DNA of 64,000 nucleotides, taken from NCBI RefSeq assembly GCF_001269905.1, contig NZ_LHVK01000003.1:538981-602980 (forward strand), in the 5' to 3' direction. Under the pieces are notes generated by a model. That model had not been told where the DNA came from. It ran no database searches and saw only the letters and a list, made by a program, of their open reading frames with translations. The position numbers were made by a program, and so were the translations under genes. Every line of letters begins with the position of its first letter. Within the stretch, counting starts at the first letter, position 1. Below, in pieces: positions 25,722 through 35,398 of this stretch. The DNA is from Pseudomonas corrugata (GTDB taxonomy: Bacteria; Pseudomonadota; Gammaproteobacteria; Pseudomonadales; Pseudomonadaceae).

Positions 25722-25880
25722 TCAGCGCGAGTCCACCTCTTTCGCAATCTCGGCAGATGATCCCCTGCGCCTGCGAACCCGGTCAAAGAAAGCGTGAACC
25801 GGGTGTAGAACAGCCGCAAGCATGCACAGCAGCAAAATGACGAACATTAAAATCAACGGCGTGCTTTCGTGCGAGAACAT
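25722..25880 (-). CDS. Small hypothetical membrane protein (52 aa)
   Basis: The frame starting MFSHESTPLILMFVILLLC has one membrane helix (about 8-27) followed by a strongly basic cytoplasmic segment DRVRRRRG. AGGAG lies eight bases before the ATG at 25880. The longer open frame reaching 26144 has no start with such a site. I do not recognise the family. A terminator follows the gene. Confidence 0.6.
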   Translation of the reverse strand: MFSHESTPLILMFVILLLCMLAAVLHPVHAFFDRVRRRRGSSAEIAKEVDSR

Positions 25881-26121
25881 GGTGGGTACTCCTGTAGTCA
25901 CTATGTTGTAACCCGCAGGGTAGACGCGTTTGACCATGATTGGGATGAACGTATGTTCATCCTCGGGCGCTTGAATTGTGGTACGGCAGAGCGTGTCCAA
26001 AGGGTCGATTCTGGTTCGAAAGACCTGTCGCGGCCTGTAACGAAGTTCGCGAAACGGCGTGATAAAGTGCGCATGTTTTGGCCGACAGATGGCCTGGGTT
26101 CTACAATCAAGGAGCGTTTGA

Positions 26122-26460
26122 ATGTCGTTGTTAAGGATGTCCACACTTTCACTGTGCCTGGCAGGGATGGGTTTTGCTGGCGTCGTCTTCGCGAATCAGC
26201 AGGATGAAAAGCATCAGGGCCTGGTCGCCATGGTTGCCATGGAGCAGGTGTGCAACAAAACCAACCCAGGCCTGAACGGTGACGTGGAGAATGCCATGGC
26301 CGCTGATCCCAGGATCGACGAGGCGACCAAGGTGGAAGTCAGGAAGATAAAGTCCGATCCGGCTTATAAATTTCAAGTGATGAGCATGGCGAATAACCTC
26401 GTCAACTCACCACTGGCTGGCGTAGCGCAGGGTATGTGCAAGGATTATGCGCCGAAGTAA
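26122..26460 (+). CDS. Hypothetical secreted protein
   Basis: A 112-aa protein with a signal peptide (about 1-24, ending VFA) and a small mature domain with two cysteines (near 43 and 107) that may pair. AAGGAG stands seven bases before the ATG. I do not recognise a family. It is a single gene, convergent with the methyltransferase gene. Confidence 0.7.
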   Translation: MSLLRMSTLSLCLAGMGFAGVVFANQQDEKHQGLVAMVAMEQVCNKTNPGLNGDVENAMAADPRIDEATKVEVRKIKSDPAYKFQVMSMANNLVNSPLAGVAQGMCKDYAPK

Positions 26461-26478
26461 TTCGGTGCAACGGCGGCC

Positions 26479-27141
26479 TCACTCAGCCACCAACAACAAT
26501 GACTGCGGCACCGTGCTCTGCGGATGTTGCGGTTCCTGCAGGCCCGTCAACCCAAAGCCCGCCATATCCAGGGCATTGAACCAGCTGGGCAGGGTGCGCA
26601 GATACCACGGCATTGGTTGCCACTGCCCCTTGAAGCCTTCAAAACGCTCCAGCCGCCAGCCATCCTGATAGTCGCCCGCGGCGGCGACCCAGGGATGCAG
26701 GGTCTGGATCACCAGGGCGCCGCCAGGGGCGAGCAGGGCCTTCATGGCGGTGAGCAGGGGGATGATGTCCTGGTGCAACAGGGCGAAGTTGGCGCAGATC
26801 AGGTCGTAGTCGCTGCCGACATCCACCTTCGCCTGCACCAGCGCTTCATAGCTGGCCAGGTGCACGGGCGAAGAACCGGTCGTCCGTGCTGACGCCACCA
26901 GCGTGGCATCGCCATCCACTCCAACGGCTTGGATGCCCCGCCCAGCCAGGGCTCGCAGTAACCAACCTTCACCACAGCCCAGGTCAAGCACGCGCTCGGG
27001 TTGGCGGCTGAGTACTGCCAGCAGGATGGCCTGGTCGGTGACTTCGCGCCGGCTTTCGATGGCGCCGGTGCGAATGGCATTGATCCAGGCCCGGGCATTG
27101 TGATGCCAGCTTTGAAGAAGCTCTGATTCGGAGGCGGCCAT
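26479..27141 (-). CDS. Class I SAM-dependent methyltransferase
   Basis: A 220-aa Rossmann-fold methyltransferase with the SAM-binding motif VLDLGCGEGWLLRAL (about 58-72), the acidic motif GVDGDATLV and the post-II segment YDLICANFALLHQD. The substrate is not determinable. Start at 27141 gives MAASESELLQSWH, the more usual N-terminus; a start at 27183 is possible. It lies on the same strand as the chemoreceptor gene but a hairpin separates them. Confidence 0.82.
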   Translation of the reverse strand: MAASESELLQSWHHNARAWINAIRTGAIESRREVTDQAILLAVLSRQPERVLDLGCGEGWLLRALAGRGIQAVGVDGDATLVASARTTGSSPVHLASYEALVQAKVDVGSDYDLICANFALLHQDIIPLLTAMKALLAPGGALVIQTLHPWVAAAGDYQDGWRLERFEGFKGQWQPMPWYLRTLPSWFNALDMAGFGLTGLQEPQHPQSTVPQSLLLVAE

Positions 27142-27201
27142 AGCGGTGTCCGGTATAGAGACGTGAATGCAAGGATAGGCCACCAGACGTTCTCATAAGG
27201 G

Positions 27202-27227
27202 ACATTGCCCCCAACAGGGGGCAATGT
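27202..27227 (-). terminator. Strong hairpin downstream of the chemoreceptor gene
   Basis: A perfect 11-bp stem (ACATTGCCCCC with GGGGGCAATGT) and a 4-base loop between the chemoreceptor stop and the methyltransferase start. There is no T-run, so termination may be partial or factor-assisted. Confidence 0.55.
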
Positions 27228-27261
27228 AGAAGCCTCGAGTGGGCTCCTTCAGCAACCTTGC

Positions 27262-29205
27262 TTAGAACTTGAAGCGTCCCACCAACCCCCTCAGTTGACC
27301 GGAAATGTCTGTCAGGCGACCCGAACCGGTCTGCGCCGAGTGGGCAAATTCCTCGACCAGCTGCGCATCGGCATGGATCTGCGCGATGTGCCGGTTGATG
27401 TCTTCGGCCACCTGATGTTGTTCCTCGGCGGCGGTCGCGATCTGGGTGTTCTGATCGCGGATCGAATCCACCGAGTTGCGGATCTTGTCGAAACTGTCGC
27501 GGGCCTGCTGGATGCGTTCCACGCTGGTTTGCGACACTTGCAGGCTGCTCTGCATCTGCTGTGTCACTTCCTGGGTACGCCGGGCCAGGTTACCGAGCAG
27601 GCTGTCGATCTCGCCGGTGGAGTCGGCGGTACGTCGTGCCAGCGCCCGCACTTCATCGGCCACGACGGCGAATCCGCGACCCTGGTCGCCGGCGCGCGCG
27701 GCTTCGATGGCGGCGTTGAGGGCCAACAGGTTGGTCTGCTCGGCAATCGAGCGGATGGTGTCGAGGATGGTGTTGATGTTCTTGCTGTCCTGCTCGAGCG
27801 CCTGCATGGTCTGGGTCGACTGCTGCAGGTCTTCGCTCAGCTTAAGCACGCTGCCGGTGGCTTCGCCGATGTGATGCTGGCCGTCGTGCACGTCCCGGTA
27901 GCCGGTGTCCGCGCTGGTGGCGGCCTGGCTGCAGGAGCGGGCCACTTCGTTGGCGGTCGCGACCATTTCATTGAAAGCGGTACTGACCAGCTCCACTGCC
28001 TGGCGCTGGCGGCCGGCGGCTTCGTTCATGTTGGTGGCGACTTCGCTGGTATCGGCCGCAGCGCTTTGCAAGTCGGAGGAGGCACTGCCGATTCGCTGTA
28101 CCAGCTGCGCAATCATGCCCAGGAACTGGTTGAACCAGCTTGCCAGGCTGGCCGTTTCGTCCTTGCCCTGTACGGAGAGTTGACGGGTGAGGTCGCCTTC
28201 GCCTTCAGCGATTTCCTGCAAGCCATTTGCAACGCCGCGGATCGGTCGAACGATGACACTGGCGAAGCTTGCGCCGACCACGGCGAAGATGACTGCCAGC
28301 ACAGCGGCGATAATAGCGATCAACCAAGTCAGGCTGGAGGCCCCGGCCATGACCTCTTCGCTTTTGATAAGGCCGATGAAGCGCCAGCCCAGGGTCTTGG
28401 AGGTCACAATGTTGACCATGTAAGACACGCCGTCGATCTCGACCTGGGTCATGCCATCGCTGCTCTTGGCCAGCGCGGCGTAGTTCGGGCCGAGGTCGGC
28501 CAAAGGCTTGAAGTTGTGCTTGGCATCGCTGGCATCCACCAGGACGTTGCCGTTCCCCTCGACCAGAATGAGGTAGCCGCTTTCGCCCAGCTTGATATTC
28601 TTGACCAGTTCGGTCAGTTGCTTGAGCGACACGTCGAGGCCGACGACACCCACCAGTTTGCCGGCAGCGTCGGATACCGTGTGAACGATGCCGATCAGCG
28701 ATATATCATCCGGCGCCCAGTAATAGGCGTCTGTACGCACAGTCACGCCAGGCGCGGCGATGGCGGCCTTGTACCACGGGCGCACGCGTGGGTCGTAGTT
28801 GGAGATTTTGGGGTCATCAGGCCAGCTGGCATAGCCGCCATCGGCAAGGCCCACGGAAAGATAGGCGGTGGTCGGATGGCTCTTGGCGAAGCGGTCGAAG
28901 ATATCCAGAAGCTGTTTATTGATTTCAGGCAGTGGCGTTTGTGCAGCGTCGGCGCCCGTATAGTTTTTCAGGTCCTTGGCCGCCACGATCCGCGGATCCT
29001 TGGCGAAGAATTCGACGTTCTGGCTGATGCCATCGAAGAACGTCTTCATGCCATTGTCGATCTGGCGGATTTCCCGGCCGCTGCTGTCGAGGAAGTTGGT
29101 TTTCGCCGCGTCGCGCAGGTTCAGCACGACGAGCACCGCCACCAGGATGACCGGAAGGCAGGCGATGGTCGCGAACGCCCATGTCAGCTTCTGTTTGATA
29201 TTCAT
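27262..29205 (-). CDS. Methyl-accepting chemotaxis protein with dCache sensor
   Basis: A 647-aa chemoreceptor. First membrane helix about 10-32, a periplasmic dCache domain (about 35-285), second helix about 290-315, HAMP, and a cytoplasmic signalling domain with the hairpin tip [20 protein letters not shown]. In the sensor, the segment [12 protein letters not shown] and a downstream VGLDV fit the ligand-binding motif of amino-acid-sensing dCache receptors such as PctA, so an amino acid or related compound is a reasonable guess. ATG at 29205 has a GGGAG-like site. Single gene. Confidence 0.9.
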   Translation of the reverse strand: MNIKQKLTWAFATIACLPVILVAVLVVLNLRDAAKTNFLDSSGREIRQIDNGMKTFFDGISQNVEFFAKDPRIVAAKDLKNYTGADAAQTPLPEINKQLLDIFDRFAKSHPTTAYLSVGLADGGYASWPDDPKISNYDPRVRPWYKAAIAAPGVTVRTDAYYWAPDDISLIGIVHTVSDAAGKLVGVVGLDVSLKQLTELVKNIKLGESGYLILVEGNGNVLVDASDAKHNFKPLADLGPNYAALAKSSDGMTQVEIDGVSYMVNIVTSKTLGWRFIGLIKSEEVMAGASSLTWLIAIIAAVLAVIFAVVGASFASVIVRPIRGVANGLQEIAEGEGDLTRQLSVQGKDETASLASWFNQFLGMIAQLVQRIGSASSDLQSAAADTSEVATNMNEAAGRQRQAVELVSTAFNEMVATANEVARSCSQAATSADTGYRDVHDGQHHIGEATGSVLKLSEDLQQSTQTMQALEQDSKNINTILDTIRSIAEQTNLLALNAAIEAARAGDQGRGFAVVADEVRALARRTADSTGEIDSLLGNLARRTQEVTQQMQSSLQVSQTSVERIQQARDSFDKIRNSVDSIRDQNTQIATAAEEQHQVAEDINRHIAQIHADAQLVEEFAHSAQTGSGRLTDISGQLRGLVGRFKF

Positions 29206-29465
29206 GACTTCTCCCGCGGGTATTTATAAGTGTTGGGTCGGCGGAAACAATGGCGGCGAGCGTTGTGAGTGCTGGAAAGGAAAGCGCCCATGTCTACTCT
29301 CAATCTATCGACTAAAGGCGTACGGACTTTAGGGCGTCAGGCAGTTAAGGGGCGGCTATTGCTGCCCGCGTCGCTAATCCACACGATAGCGACGCTCCTC
29401 ATACCATGGCCGCTTGCCTGAGGTGCGAGAGTGACAGCAGTCTGATCGTCTTCTGGAAGAGACCT

Positions 29466-30503
29466 ATGCCAAGCGCATTCGAGAGCGTACTTAAAAACAA
29501 GAACATGGCTTATCGGCGACTCGGCTCGCCGGGGGCTGATCAGGCGCCGACCCGTGTCGCTTTCGTGTTGATGGACAATTTCTCGATGATGTCCTTCACC
29601 GGCGCGGTGGACGCTCTGGTAACGGCCAACCTGATGTGTGACATGCCACTGTACGAGATTCTGACGGTAGGGGTGTCGGGGGGACAGGTGACGAGTGACC
29701 TGGGGATTGTCATTTCCACCGACATCGAGCTGGCGCAGTTGTCGGAAAACCAGGACATTCTTATCGTCGCCGGCGGTTTTCGCGTGAAGCTGCAAGGTGT
29801 ACCACTGCTGCGGCGCAAGCTGCGCGCCAATGCGGCATCGGGGGCCATACTGGGAGGGCTGTGGAATGGCGTGTTCTTCGTTGCCGACGCCAGCCTGCTG
29901 GATGGATTCGAGTGTGCCGTCCACCCGGAAAGCCGAGCGATGATGTTGGAAGTCTTCCCTCATGTGAAGGTGTCGAGCCGGGCCTATGTCGTCGATCGCG
30001 GACGGGTCAGCTGTGCCGGTGCGAACAGTTCGCTGCGGATGATGCTTCAGTTGATCCGTCAGACGGGAGGGGAGGCCCTGGTGGGGGCTATCGAGGAAAT
30101 CCTGCGATGTGATGAATCGGGCGATGCGTCGGACCTGCCCCCGGTCTTCGTCGAGACAGACCCGAGGCTGCCGGAAAGCCTCAAGCTGGCGCTGGAATTG
30201 ATGTGGCAGAACATCGAAGAGCCGTTGACGATCGACGAGTTGGCGGCTTGCGTCAAGATTTCCAAGCGTCAGTTGGAGCGACGCTTCTGCAGCTTTCTCG
30301 GCGCGACCCCAACGCGTTATTACCTGGAGTTGCGCCTGACCCGGGCACGCCAGCTCATCCAGCAGACCAATCGATCGATGACAGAAGTCGCCGTGGCGAC
30401 GGGCTTCGTCAGCTCCCCGCATTTTCAACGGCGTTTTCGGGACTTCTTCGGCGTTCCGCCGGGCAGCTATCGTTCGACGTTTGGGCGAAAGCAAACGGGG
30501 TGA
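29466..30503 (+). CDS. GlxA-type AraC-family regulator
   Basis: A 345-aa protein with a DJ-1/PfpI-like N-terminal domain (VAFVLMDNFSMMSFTGAVDAL, ILIVAGGF) and a C-terminal AraC helix-turn-helix pair (LTIDELAACVKISKRQLERRF and MTEVAVATGFVSSPHFQRRFRDFFG). Members of this family control catabolism of amines such as carnitine, arginine or glycine betaine; the inducer here is unknown. The start at 29466 is preceded by GAAGAGA. The short frame upstream in phase (from 29406) lacks such a site. Confidence 0.88.
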   Translation: MPSAFESVLKNKNMAYRRLGSPGADQAPTRVAFVLMDNFSMMSFTGAVDALVTANLMCDMPLYEILTVGVSGGQVTSDLGIVISTDIELAQLSENQDILIVAGGFRVKLQGVPLLRRKLRANAASGAILGGLWNGVFFVADASLLDGFECAVHPESRAMMLEVFPHVKVSSRAYVVDRGRVSCAGANSSLRMMLQLIRQTGGEALVGAIEEILRCDESGDASDLPPVFVETDPRLPESLKLALELMWQNIEEPLTIDELAACVKISKRQLERRFCSFLGATPTRYYLELRLTRARQLIQQTNRSMTEVAVATGFVSSPHFQRRFRDFFGVPPGSYRSTFGRKQTG

Positions 30504-30541
30504 GCGTCACGGTTGAACGCTCTTTGCAGGGTTGAAACCCG

Positions 30542-30570
30542 GGCTCGCGCTCATCGGTGCAGCGCGAGCC
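30542..30570. terminator. GC-rich hairpin between convergent genes
   Basis: A perfect 10-bp stem (GGCTCGCGCT with AGCGCGAGCC) and a 9-base loop between the GlxA-type gene and the small membrane protein gene. No T-run. Confidence 0.55.
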
Positions 30571-30580
30571 GGTCCTGCGC

Positions 30581-30787
30581 TCAGGTCTTGCGCGTTTTCT
30601 GGACCATATACAGGATGATGCAACCTGTAGCGCACAGCCAGATAATCGAACCGACGGCAGCGACTATCAATGAGAGGTCGGAGTCGTAATCAATCATGCC
30701 GGGAACCGCATAGACAAACCAAAGCAGCGTAATAAGGACGAAAGCCAACAGCGTCATCAGAAACTCAAATATCTTTCTTGCGTGCAT
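30581..30787 (-). CDS. Small hypothetical membrane protein (68 aa)
   Basis: Two hydrophobic helices (about 8-30 and 38-61) with a short acidic loop DYDSD between them and a basic tail KTRKT. I do not recognise a family. It stands alone on the minus strand, ending at a hairpin shared with the regulator gene. Confidence 0.55.
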   Translation of the reverse strand: MHARKIFEFLMTLLAFVLITLLWFVYAVPGMIDYDSDLSLIVAAVGSIIWLCATGCIILYMVQKTRKT

Positions 30788-30991
30788 AAGTGTCTTCCAC
30801 CCGCCGGTGGAGGGCGGGTACTTCAGGTTATCGGTCAGGTACCTTTTTCTGTCTGCGCAGAAATAAAGGGGTTCAGCAGTGGAAGGCGAGTCGCCGCAAG
30901 GCGTCGTTATCCACTAGGCAGACATTCCATGTCCGAGAACTTCACTCAGCAGTGACATTCGCACGGGGGCGAAGGGGTGACGCGGTTGGGA

Positions 30992-31393
30992 TCAGGTTCT
31001 ATCGTCCGGTTGTTCTTCGGCAGGCGGGTTCTCGGTTTTCGAGGCGGTCAGGGTCGTGCCATTGCACAACACTTTTCCCACTTCATCGGCGATGGAACCC
31101 TCGACTATTCGCCCTTGCATCTGGTCGAACTCGGCTTTTTCCAGCCCTTCCAGGCTGTTGTACATCCCCATGTGGCGAACACTGCGATTGGCACAATCGA
31201 GTTCCACTTTTGTATAGCTGGTGAAATACGTACCTACCCTTTGCACGATGGCCTGAATGGCTGAACCGCTTTCGGTAAACGAAACAAGGGAGTACTCGGC
31301 GTCCGAATCATCGTAGCTGTACTGGATTTTCTGCACGTCCGCTGTCGCGTGACACGCTACGCAAAGAGCAACGAGGGAGATAACCGTTTTCAT
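30992..31393 (-). CDS. Hypothetical secreted protein
   Basis: A 133-aa protein with a signal peptide (MKTVISLVALCVACHATA) and a mature domain with two cysteines, ending in a charged tail. I do not recognise the family; the layout resembles small surface-adhesin-like or stress proteins of unknown function in Pseudomonas. The start at 31393 places the signal peptide at the N-terminus; the in-phase upstream part is not signal-like. Confidence 0.65.
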   Translation of the reverse strand: MKTVISLVALCVACHATADVQKIQYSYDDSDAEYSLVSFTESGSAIQAIVQRVGTYFTSYTKVELDCANRSVRHMGMYNSLEGLEKAEFDQMQGRIVEGSIADEVGKVLCNGTTLTASKTENPPAEEQPDDRT

Positions 31394-31729
31394 GCATTCT
31401 TCCATGAATAAGCAAAGCCAAGAGGTTGGTGGCCAAGTGAGATCATTTTGCTTGGCCTGTAACATTGAGTCAACATTTCCCGGAAACCGTGCAGTCGACC
31501 GTTGGTCGTGCGGGCTCATTTTATGGGAACTTTCAGAGCTTATCCGGGTTTGACGGAAAAATCCTGCGTAAGCGTTGTTCTCGATGTTGACTATCCACGG
31601 AAGGTCTTATCGGCAACGGCTATGGAAACGTGAGGCCTGATCATCGTTGAAGGCTAGCCGAACGGCTCGATGGGGCAACCAGGCCTCGGGTTCCGGGGGA
31701 AGGGCGCCGCGGGTTACCCCGCGGAGCAA
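31394..31729. other. Intergenic region without a recognised gene
   Basis: No convincing frame. A GC-rich hairpin (CCGCGGG at 31707-31713 with CCCGCGG at 31718-31724) lies just after the pirin stop and may end that transcript. The region between about 31400 and 31520 should contain the promoter of the secreted protein gene. Confidence 0.5.
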
Positions 31730-32452
31730 TCATGGCATTTGTGGCAGCTCTCTGGGTTGAAGGTCGAATACCAGCACCTCGGCGTCCTGTCCGTTGCTCA
31801 GCGTCAGTACCTGTTCCTCCCGCACTCGCACGCCGTCACCTTCCTGTAACGGCACGCCATTGAGCTCGACGCTGCCCCGGGCGACATGCACATAGGCATA
31901 GCGATCAGGCGCCAATGTCAGGGTGGCGCTTTCGTTGCCATCGAACAGTCCGGCATAGACCCGTGCGTCCTGGCGCACCTCAAGGGAGCCGTCGGCGCCG
32001 TCCGGGGAGATGATCAGTTGCAAACGGCCGCGTTTCTGCTCGGCGCTGAAATGCTCCTGTTGGTAGCGTGGCTTGGCGCCGCTGACATTCGGCACGATCC
32101 AGATTTGCAGGAAGTGCACCGGCTCGTCCGCGCTGTGGTTGAACTCGCTGTGGGCCACGCCACTGCCGGCGCTCATCAGTTGCACGTCGCCTGGGCGGAT
32201 GACCGAGCCCGTACCCAGGGTGTCCTTGTGTTCCAGCGCGCCTTCGAGCACATAGGAGAAAATCTCCATGTCCCGATGCGGGTGCTGGCCGAAACCCTTG
32301 GCGGCGACGACTCGGTCGTCGTTGATGACCAACAGGTCGGAAAAGCCTTGTTGATTGAGGTCACGGTAGTTGGCGAAGGAAAAGGTGTGGAACGAGGTCA
32401 GCCAGCCGTGACGGGCGATTCCGCGGTCCGCAGCTTTGCGAAGTGTCAGCAT
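31730..32452 (-). CDS. Pirin-family protein (bicupin)
   Basis: A 240-aa cupin protein. The N-terminal segment DRGIARHGWLTSFHTFSFANY and the metal-binding pattern HPHRDMEIFSYVLEGALEHKD (His pair plus later His and Glu) are the pirin signature. Some family members degrade quercetin; others bind regulators, so the exact role is open. It is transcribed away from a REP-containing spacer and the second GlxA-type regulator. Confidence 0.9.
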   Translation of the reverse strand: MLTLRKAADRGIARHGWLTSFHTFSFANYRDLNQQGFSDLLVINDDRVVAAKGFGQHPHRDMEIFSYVLEGALEHKDTLGTGSVIRPGDVQLMSAGSGVAHSEFNHSADEPVHFLQIWIVPNVSGAKPRYQQEHFSAEQKRGRLQLIISPDGADGSLEVRQDARVYAGLFDGNESATLTLAPDRYAYVHVARGSVELNGVPLQEGDGVRVREEQVLTLSNGQDAEVLVFDLQPRELPQMP

Positions 32453-32646
32453 GGTAATTCTCCTGGTTCAGTAGGCGGCGGCTTTGGCCGTTCGCCGGGG
32501 ACAGAAGAAGGTTAATGGTTATGCTATCGCTTAATAAGTAGGTGAAAAACGAAAGACTGTCACCTATAAGTGGACAATAAGCAGGCCTGCCAGCCGGTGC
32601 GGTGCGTTAACATGATGTCGAAGCCGCCTCTGGTGCGACATCGGAC

Positions 32647-32738
32647 CTGTGGGAGCGAGCCTGCTCGCGATGGCGGTGAGTCAGCTCACCGGGATGTTGA
32701 CCGTATCAACGTCATCGCGAGCAGGCTCGCTCCCACAG
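32647..32738. repeat. REP pair, GTGGGAGCGAGC family (copy 1)
   Basis: Two inverted copies of the motif GTGGGAGCGAGCCTGCTCGC bracket about 45 bases. This is a classic Pseudomonas fluorescens-type REP doublet. The spacer 32453-32803 holds nothing else that I recognise. Confidence 0.9.
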
Positions 32739-32803
32739 GGTTCATCAGGCGAGCTTGAAATTTCGCTGCGTTCCTCTGGATTTTCTTTTTGGTGTGTTAA
32801 CTG

Positions 32804-33754
32804 ATGAAAACCGTTGCAATGGTGCTGTTTCCGGATTTTTTGCTACTCGACATGGCCGGGCCAATGGAAGTGTTTTCCATCGCCAACCGCTATATTGAGC
32901 CGGACCAACACTATCAATTGCTGACCCTGGGTACCGAGCGCGGCGCGTTGCGGGCGTCCAACGGCGTGGCAGTAGAAGCCGACATACACATCGACCAGGC
33001 CTGGGCGGCCTATGACGTATTGCTGGTACCAGGTGGGCCGGGGGCCTACAACGACCGGCATCCGGGCTTGCACACCTGGCTGCGGGCCGCGACGCAACGT
33101 GCCATGCGCTACGGCTCCATTTGCACCGGAGCCTTTGTGCTCGGTGAGGCAGGACTGCTCGACGGATACCGCGTCACCACACACTGGCATTACACCGAGC
33201 GCCTGATTCGGCGCTTCCCCAAGGCCCTGGTGGAAACCGACAAGATATTCCTGCAGGACCGTCGCCTGTTTACCTCAGGCGGCGTCACCGCCGGCATCGA
33301 CCTGGCATTGGCCATCGTCGCCCAGGATCACGGTCGCAAAGTGGCGCTGGATGTGGCCAAGGTATTGTTGGTGGTCATGAAGCGCCAAGGCGGCCAAGCC
33401 CAGTTCAGCCCCCTGGTGGCAGCGGTGGCGGCGCAGGAGTCGGCCATCACCCGGGTACAGCATTATGTGATGGAACACCTGGAAGAGCCGTTTACCGTCG
33501 AGCGCATGGCCGCGCAAGCCTCCATGAGTCCGCGGCATTTCGCTCGGATGTTTGCCCGCGAAGTGACGATGACACCGATGGAGTTCCTGCAAGGTGCCCG
33601 TATCGACCGGGCCCGTCAGTTACTGGAAAGCACGGACTTGCCCCTCAAGACCGTGGCGTTCCGTAGCGGGTTCGGCAGCGTCCGGCACATGCGCTCCCTG
33701 TTCAGCGAAAAACTCGGCCTGACCCCCGTGCAGTATCGCCAGCAGTTCAGTTGA
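32804..33754 (+). CDS. GlxA-type AraC-family regulator with DJ-1 domain
   Basis: A 316-aa regulator. The DJ-1/PfpI-like domain (VAMVLFPDFLLLDMAGPMEVF, LLVPGGPGA and GSICTGAFVLGEAGLLDG with the nucleophile-elbow Cys) is followed by AraC helices (FTVERMAAQASMSPRHFARMFAREV and LPLKTVAFRSGFGSVRHMRSLF). Possible targets include the neighbouring pirin or hydrolase genes, but nothing in the sequence proves it. Confidence 0.9.
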   Translation: MKTVAMVLFPDFLLLDMAGPMEVFSIANRYIEPDQHYQLLTLGTERGALRASNGVAVEADIHIDQAWAAYDVLLVPGGPGAYNDRHPGLHTWLRAATQRAMRYGSICTGAFVLGEAGLLDGYRVTTHWHYTERLIRRFPKALVETDKIFLQDRRLFTSGGVTAGIDLALAIVAQDHGRKVALDVAKVLLVVMKRQGGQAQFSPLVAAVAAQESAITRVQHYVMEHLEEPFTVERMAAQASMSPRHFARMFAREVTMTPMEFLQGARIDRARQLLESTDLPLKTVAFRSGFGSVRHMRSLFSEKLGLTPVQYRQQFS

Positions 33755-33934
33755 GCCTATGGTGTCCGTCCAGGGCACCGTGATGTCCGTCATGCACCCT
33801 GTGCCAGCATTGTTCTCTGGTCGTGGGCTGCCAAGATAACGGCGAACCCTCTGGAAAGGATGCAAAGAGCCGGGGCAGACGCGTTCGATGATCGCGACGC
33901 CATGCCCACGCCGGTTCTTTGCTGCTGAATCACC

Positions 33935-35398
33935 ATGAACAGTTTCGTCAAACCCGATACCGAACCGGCGGTGGGCTTCGGCCCGTTTGCCTTCTACCGG
34001 CAGCAGCGACTGGTCACCCGAGACGGCGAACCCCTCAGCTTGGGCGGGCGGGCACTGGACGTTCTCCAGGTATTGGTCGATCACGCCGGCAGCTATATCA
34101 GCAAGCAAGCGCTGATAGCTGGCGTCTGGCCGGACAGTGTCGTGGAAGACACCAACCTGCGGGTACACATTGCGGCGTTGCGTCGGGCGTTCGGTGACGG
34201 GCGGGACGGATGCCGGTACATCCTCAATGATCCCCGGCGCGGCTATTGCTTTGCCGCGCCGGTGGCTTCGTTCATACGCGAAAAACACAATTTGCCTGTG
34301 CGGCTGAGCCCGGTGATCGGCCGCGATAAAGTGTTGGGCCGGTTGCTCGTCGAGGTCTCGCGCCAGGGCCTGACCACGGTGACCGGCCCGGGTGGCGTCG
34401 GCAAGTCCACCGTGGTGCTGCGGGTCGCGGAGCTTTTGCTGGAACACTTTGATGACGGTGCGTGGTTCGTCGACCTGGCGGCCATCACCGAGCCTTGCCA
34501 GGTACGGGCACGGATTGCTTGCACACTGGGTCTGGCGCCCGAGACCCTGAGCCAGCAACTTGGACAGCGCCGGATGCTGCTGGTGCTGGACGGCTGCGAA
34601 CACCTGCTCGATGCCTGTCGTGAGCTGGCCTTGGCGTTACGCGCATCGGCACCGGGGGTGTCGCTGTTGTTGAGTAGCCGCGAGCCGCTGGATCTCAACG
34701 ATGAGCGTGTCGTGCAACTGCCGGGCCTGACGGTGGCATCACCCCTTGAGCCCGAGCATCAGTTACTGGCGTGCCCGGCGGTACAGTTGCTGGTGGACCG
34801 GGTTTGCGCCGGGCAGCAAGGTTTCAAAGCCAGCGACCGCGACCTGGTGGCGATTGCGCAAATCTGCCAGCGCCTGGACGGCTTGCCGCTGGCCCTGGAG
34901 CTGGCGGCGGCCCAGGTCTGTGCCTTGGGCGTGGTGGGAGTACTGGAGCAACTGGACTTTGGGCTTTCGCTCTTGAGCTTTGGCCGGCGCACGGCCGTGC
35001 CCCGCCACCGGAGTCTGGAAGCCTTGCTGGATTGGAGTTTCGAGCGCTTGAGTGCCCCGGAGCAGGTGGTGTTCCAGCGCCTCGCGGTGTTCGACCGGCC
35101 TTTTACCGCCAAGGCGGCCATTGCGGTGATCAGTTGCCCGGAACTGGGTATCGGGCAGTTGCCCTGGCTGCTGTCACGGCTGGCCCAGCAGTCGCTGTTG
35201 AGGGTCGAACACTGTGCCAGTGGGGTGCGTTTCCACTGGCTTCAGACCACGCGAGCCTATGCCCGGGAAAAATTGCGACGCAGCGGCCAATGGCATTTGT
35301 ATCACCGGCGTTATGTGCTCCAGGACGCCTGGAAGCCCGTCCATTCAAGCCCCGCGCTGCCGAGACAGGACGTGGAGCAGCGCGTCGGCCTCCACTAG
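33935..35398 (+). CDS. Winged-helix/NB-ARC-like ATPase regulator, C-terminal half missing
   Basis: A 487-aa protein: an OmpR-type winged helix (about 15-110; VVEDTNLRVHIAALRRAFG and DPRRGYCF), then an AAA/NB-ARC ATPase with Walker A GPGGVGKST and the motifs LVLDGCEHLLDA and GLPLALELAAAQV. Relatives, including its neighbour at 35345-38149, continue with a TPR-like region of about 400 residues. Here the protein stops soon after TTRAYAREKL. The stop lies inside the convergent neighbour's 3' end, a 54-base overlap. Either a deletion or a natural short form. No clear ribosome site before the ATG. Confidence 0.8.
   Translation: MNSFVKPDTEPAVGFGPFAFYRQQRLVTRDGEPLSLGGRALDVLQVLVDHAGSYISKQALIAGVWPDSVVEDTNLRVHIAALRRAFGDGRDGCRYILNDPRRGYCFAAPVASFIREKHNLPVRLSPVIGRDKVLGRLLVEVSRQGLTTVTGPGGVGKSTVVLRVAELLLEHFDDGAWFVDLAAITEPCQVRARIACTLGLAPETLSQQLGQRRMLLVLDGCEHLLDACRELALALRASAPGVSLLLSSREPLDLNDERVVQLPGLTVASPLEPEHQLLACPAVQLLVDRVCAGQQGFKASDRDLVAIAQICQRLDGLPLALELAAAQVCALGVVGVLEQLDFGLSLLSFGRRTAVPRHRSLEALLDWSFERLSAPEQVVFQRLAVFDRPFTAKAAIAVISCPELGIGQLPWLLSRLAQQSLLRVEHCASGVRFHWLQTTRAYAREKLRRSGQWHLYHRRYVLQDAWKPVHSSPALPRQDVEQRVGLH

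Noticed and set aside
27205..29229. Long plus-strand open frame opposite the chemoreceptor
   Set aside because: It mirrors the minus-strand chemoreceptor, which has clear domains; the plus-strand product has no recognisable family and is an antisense shadow in high-GC DNA.
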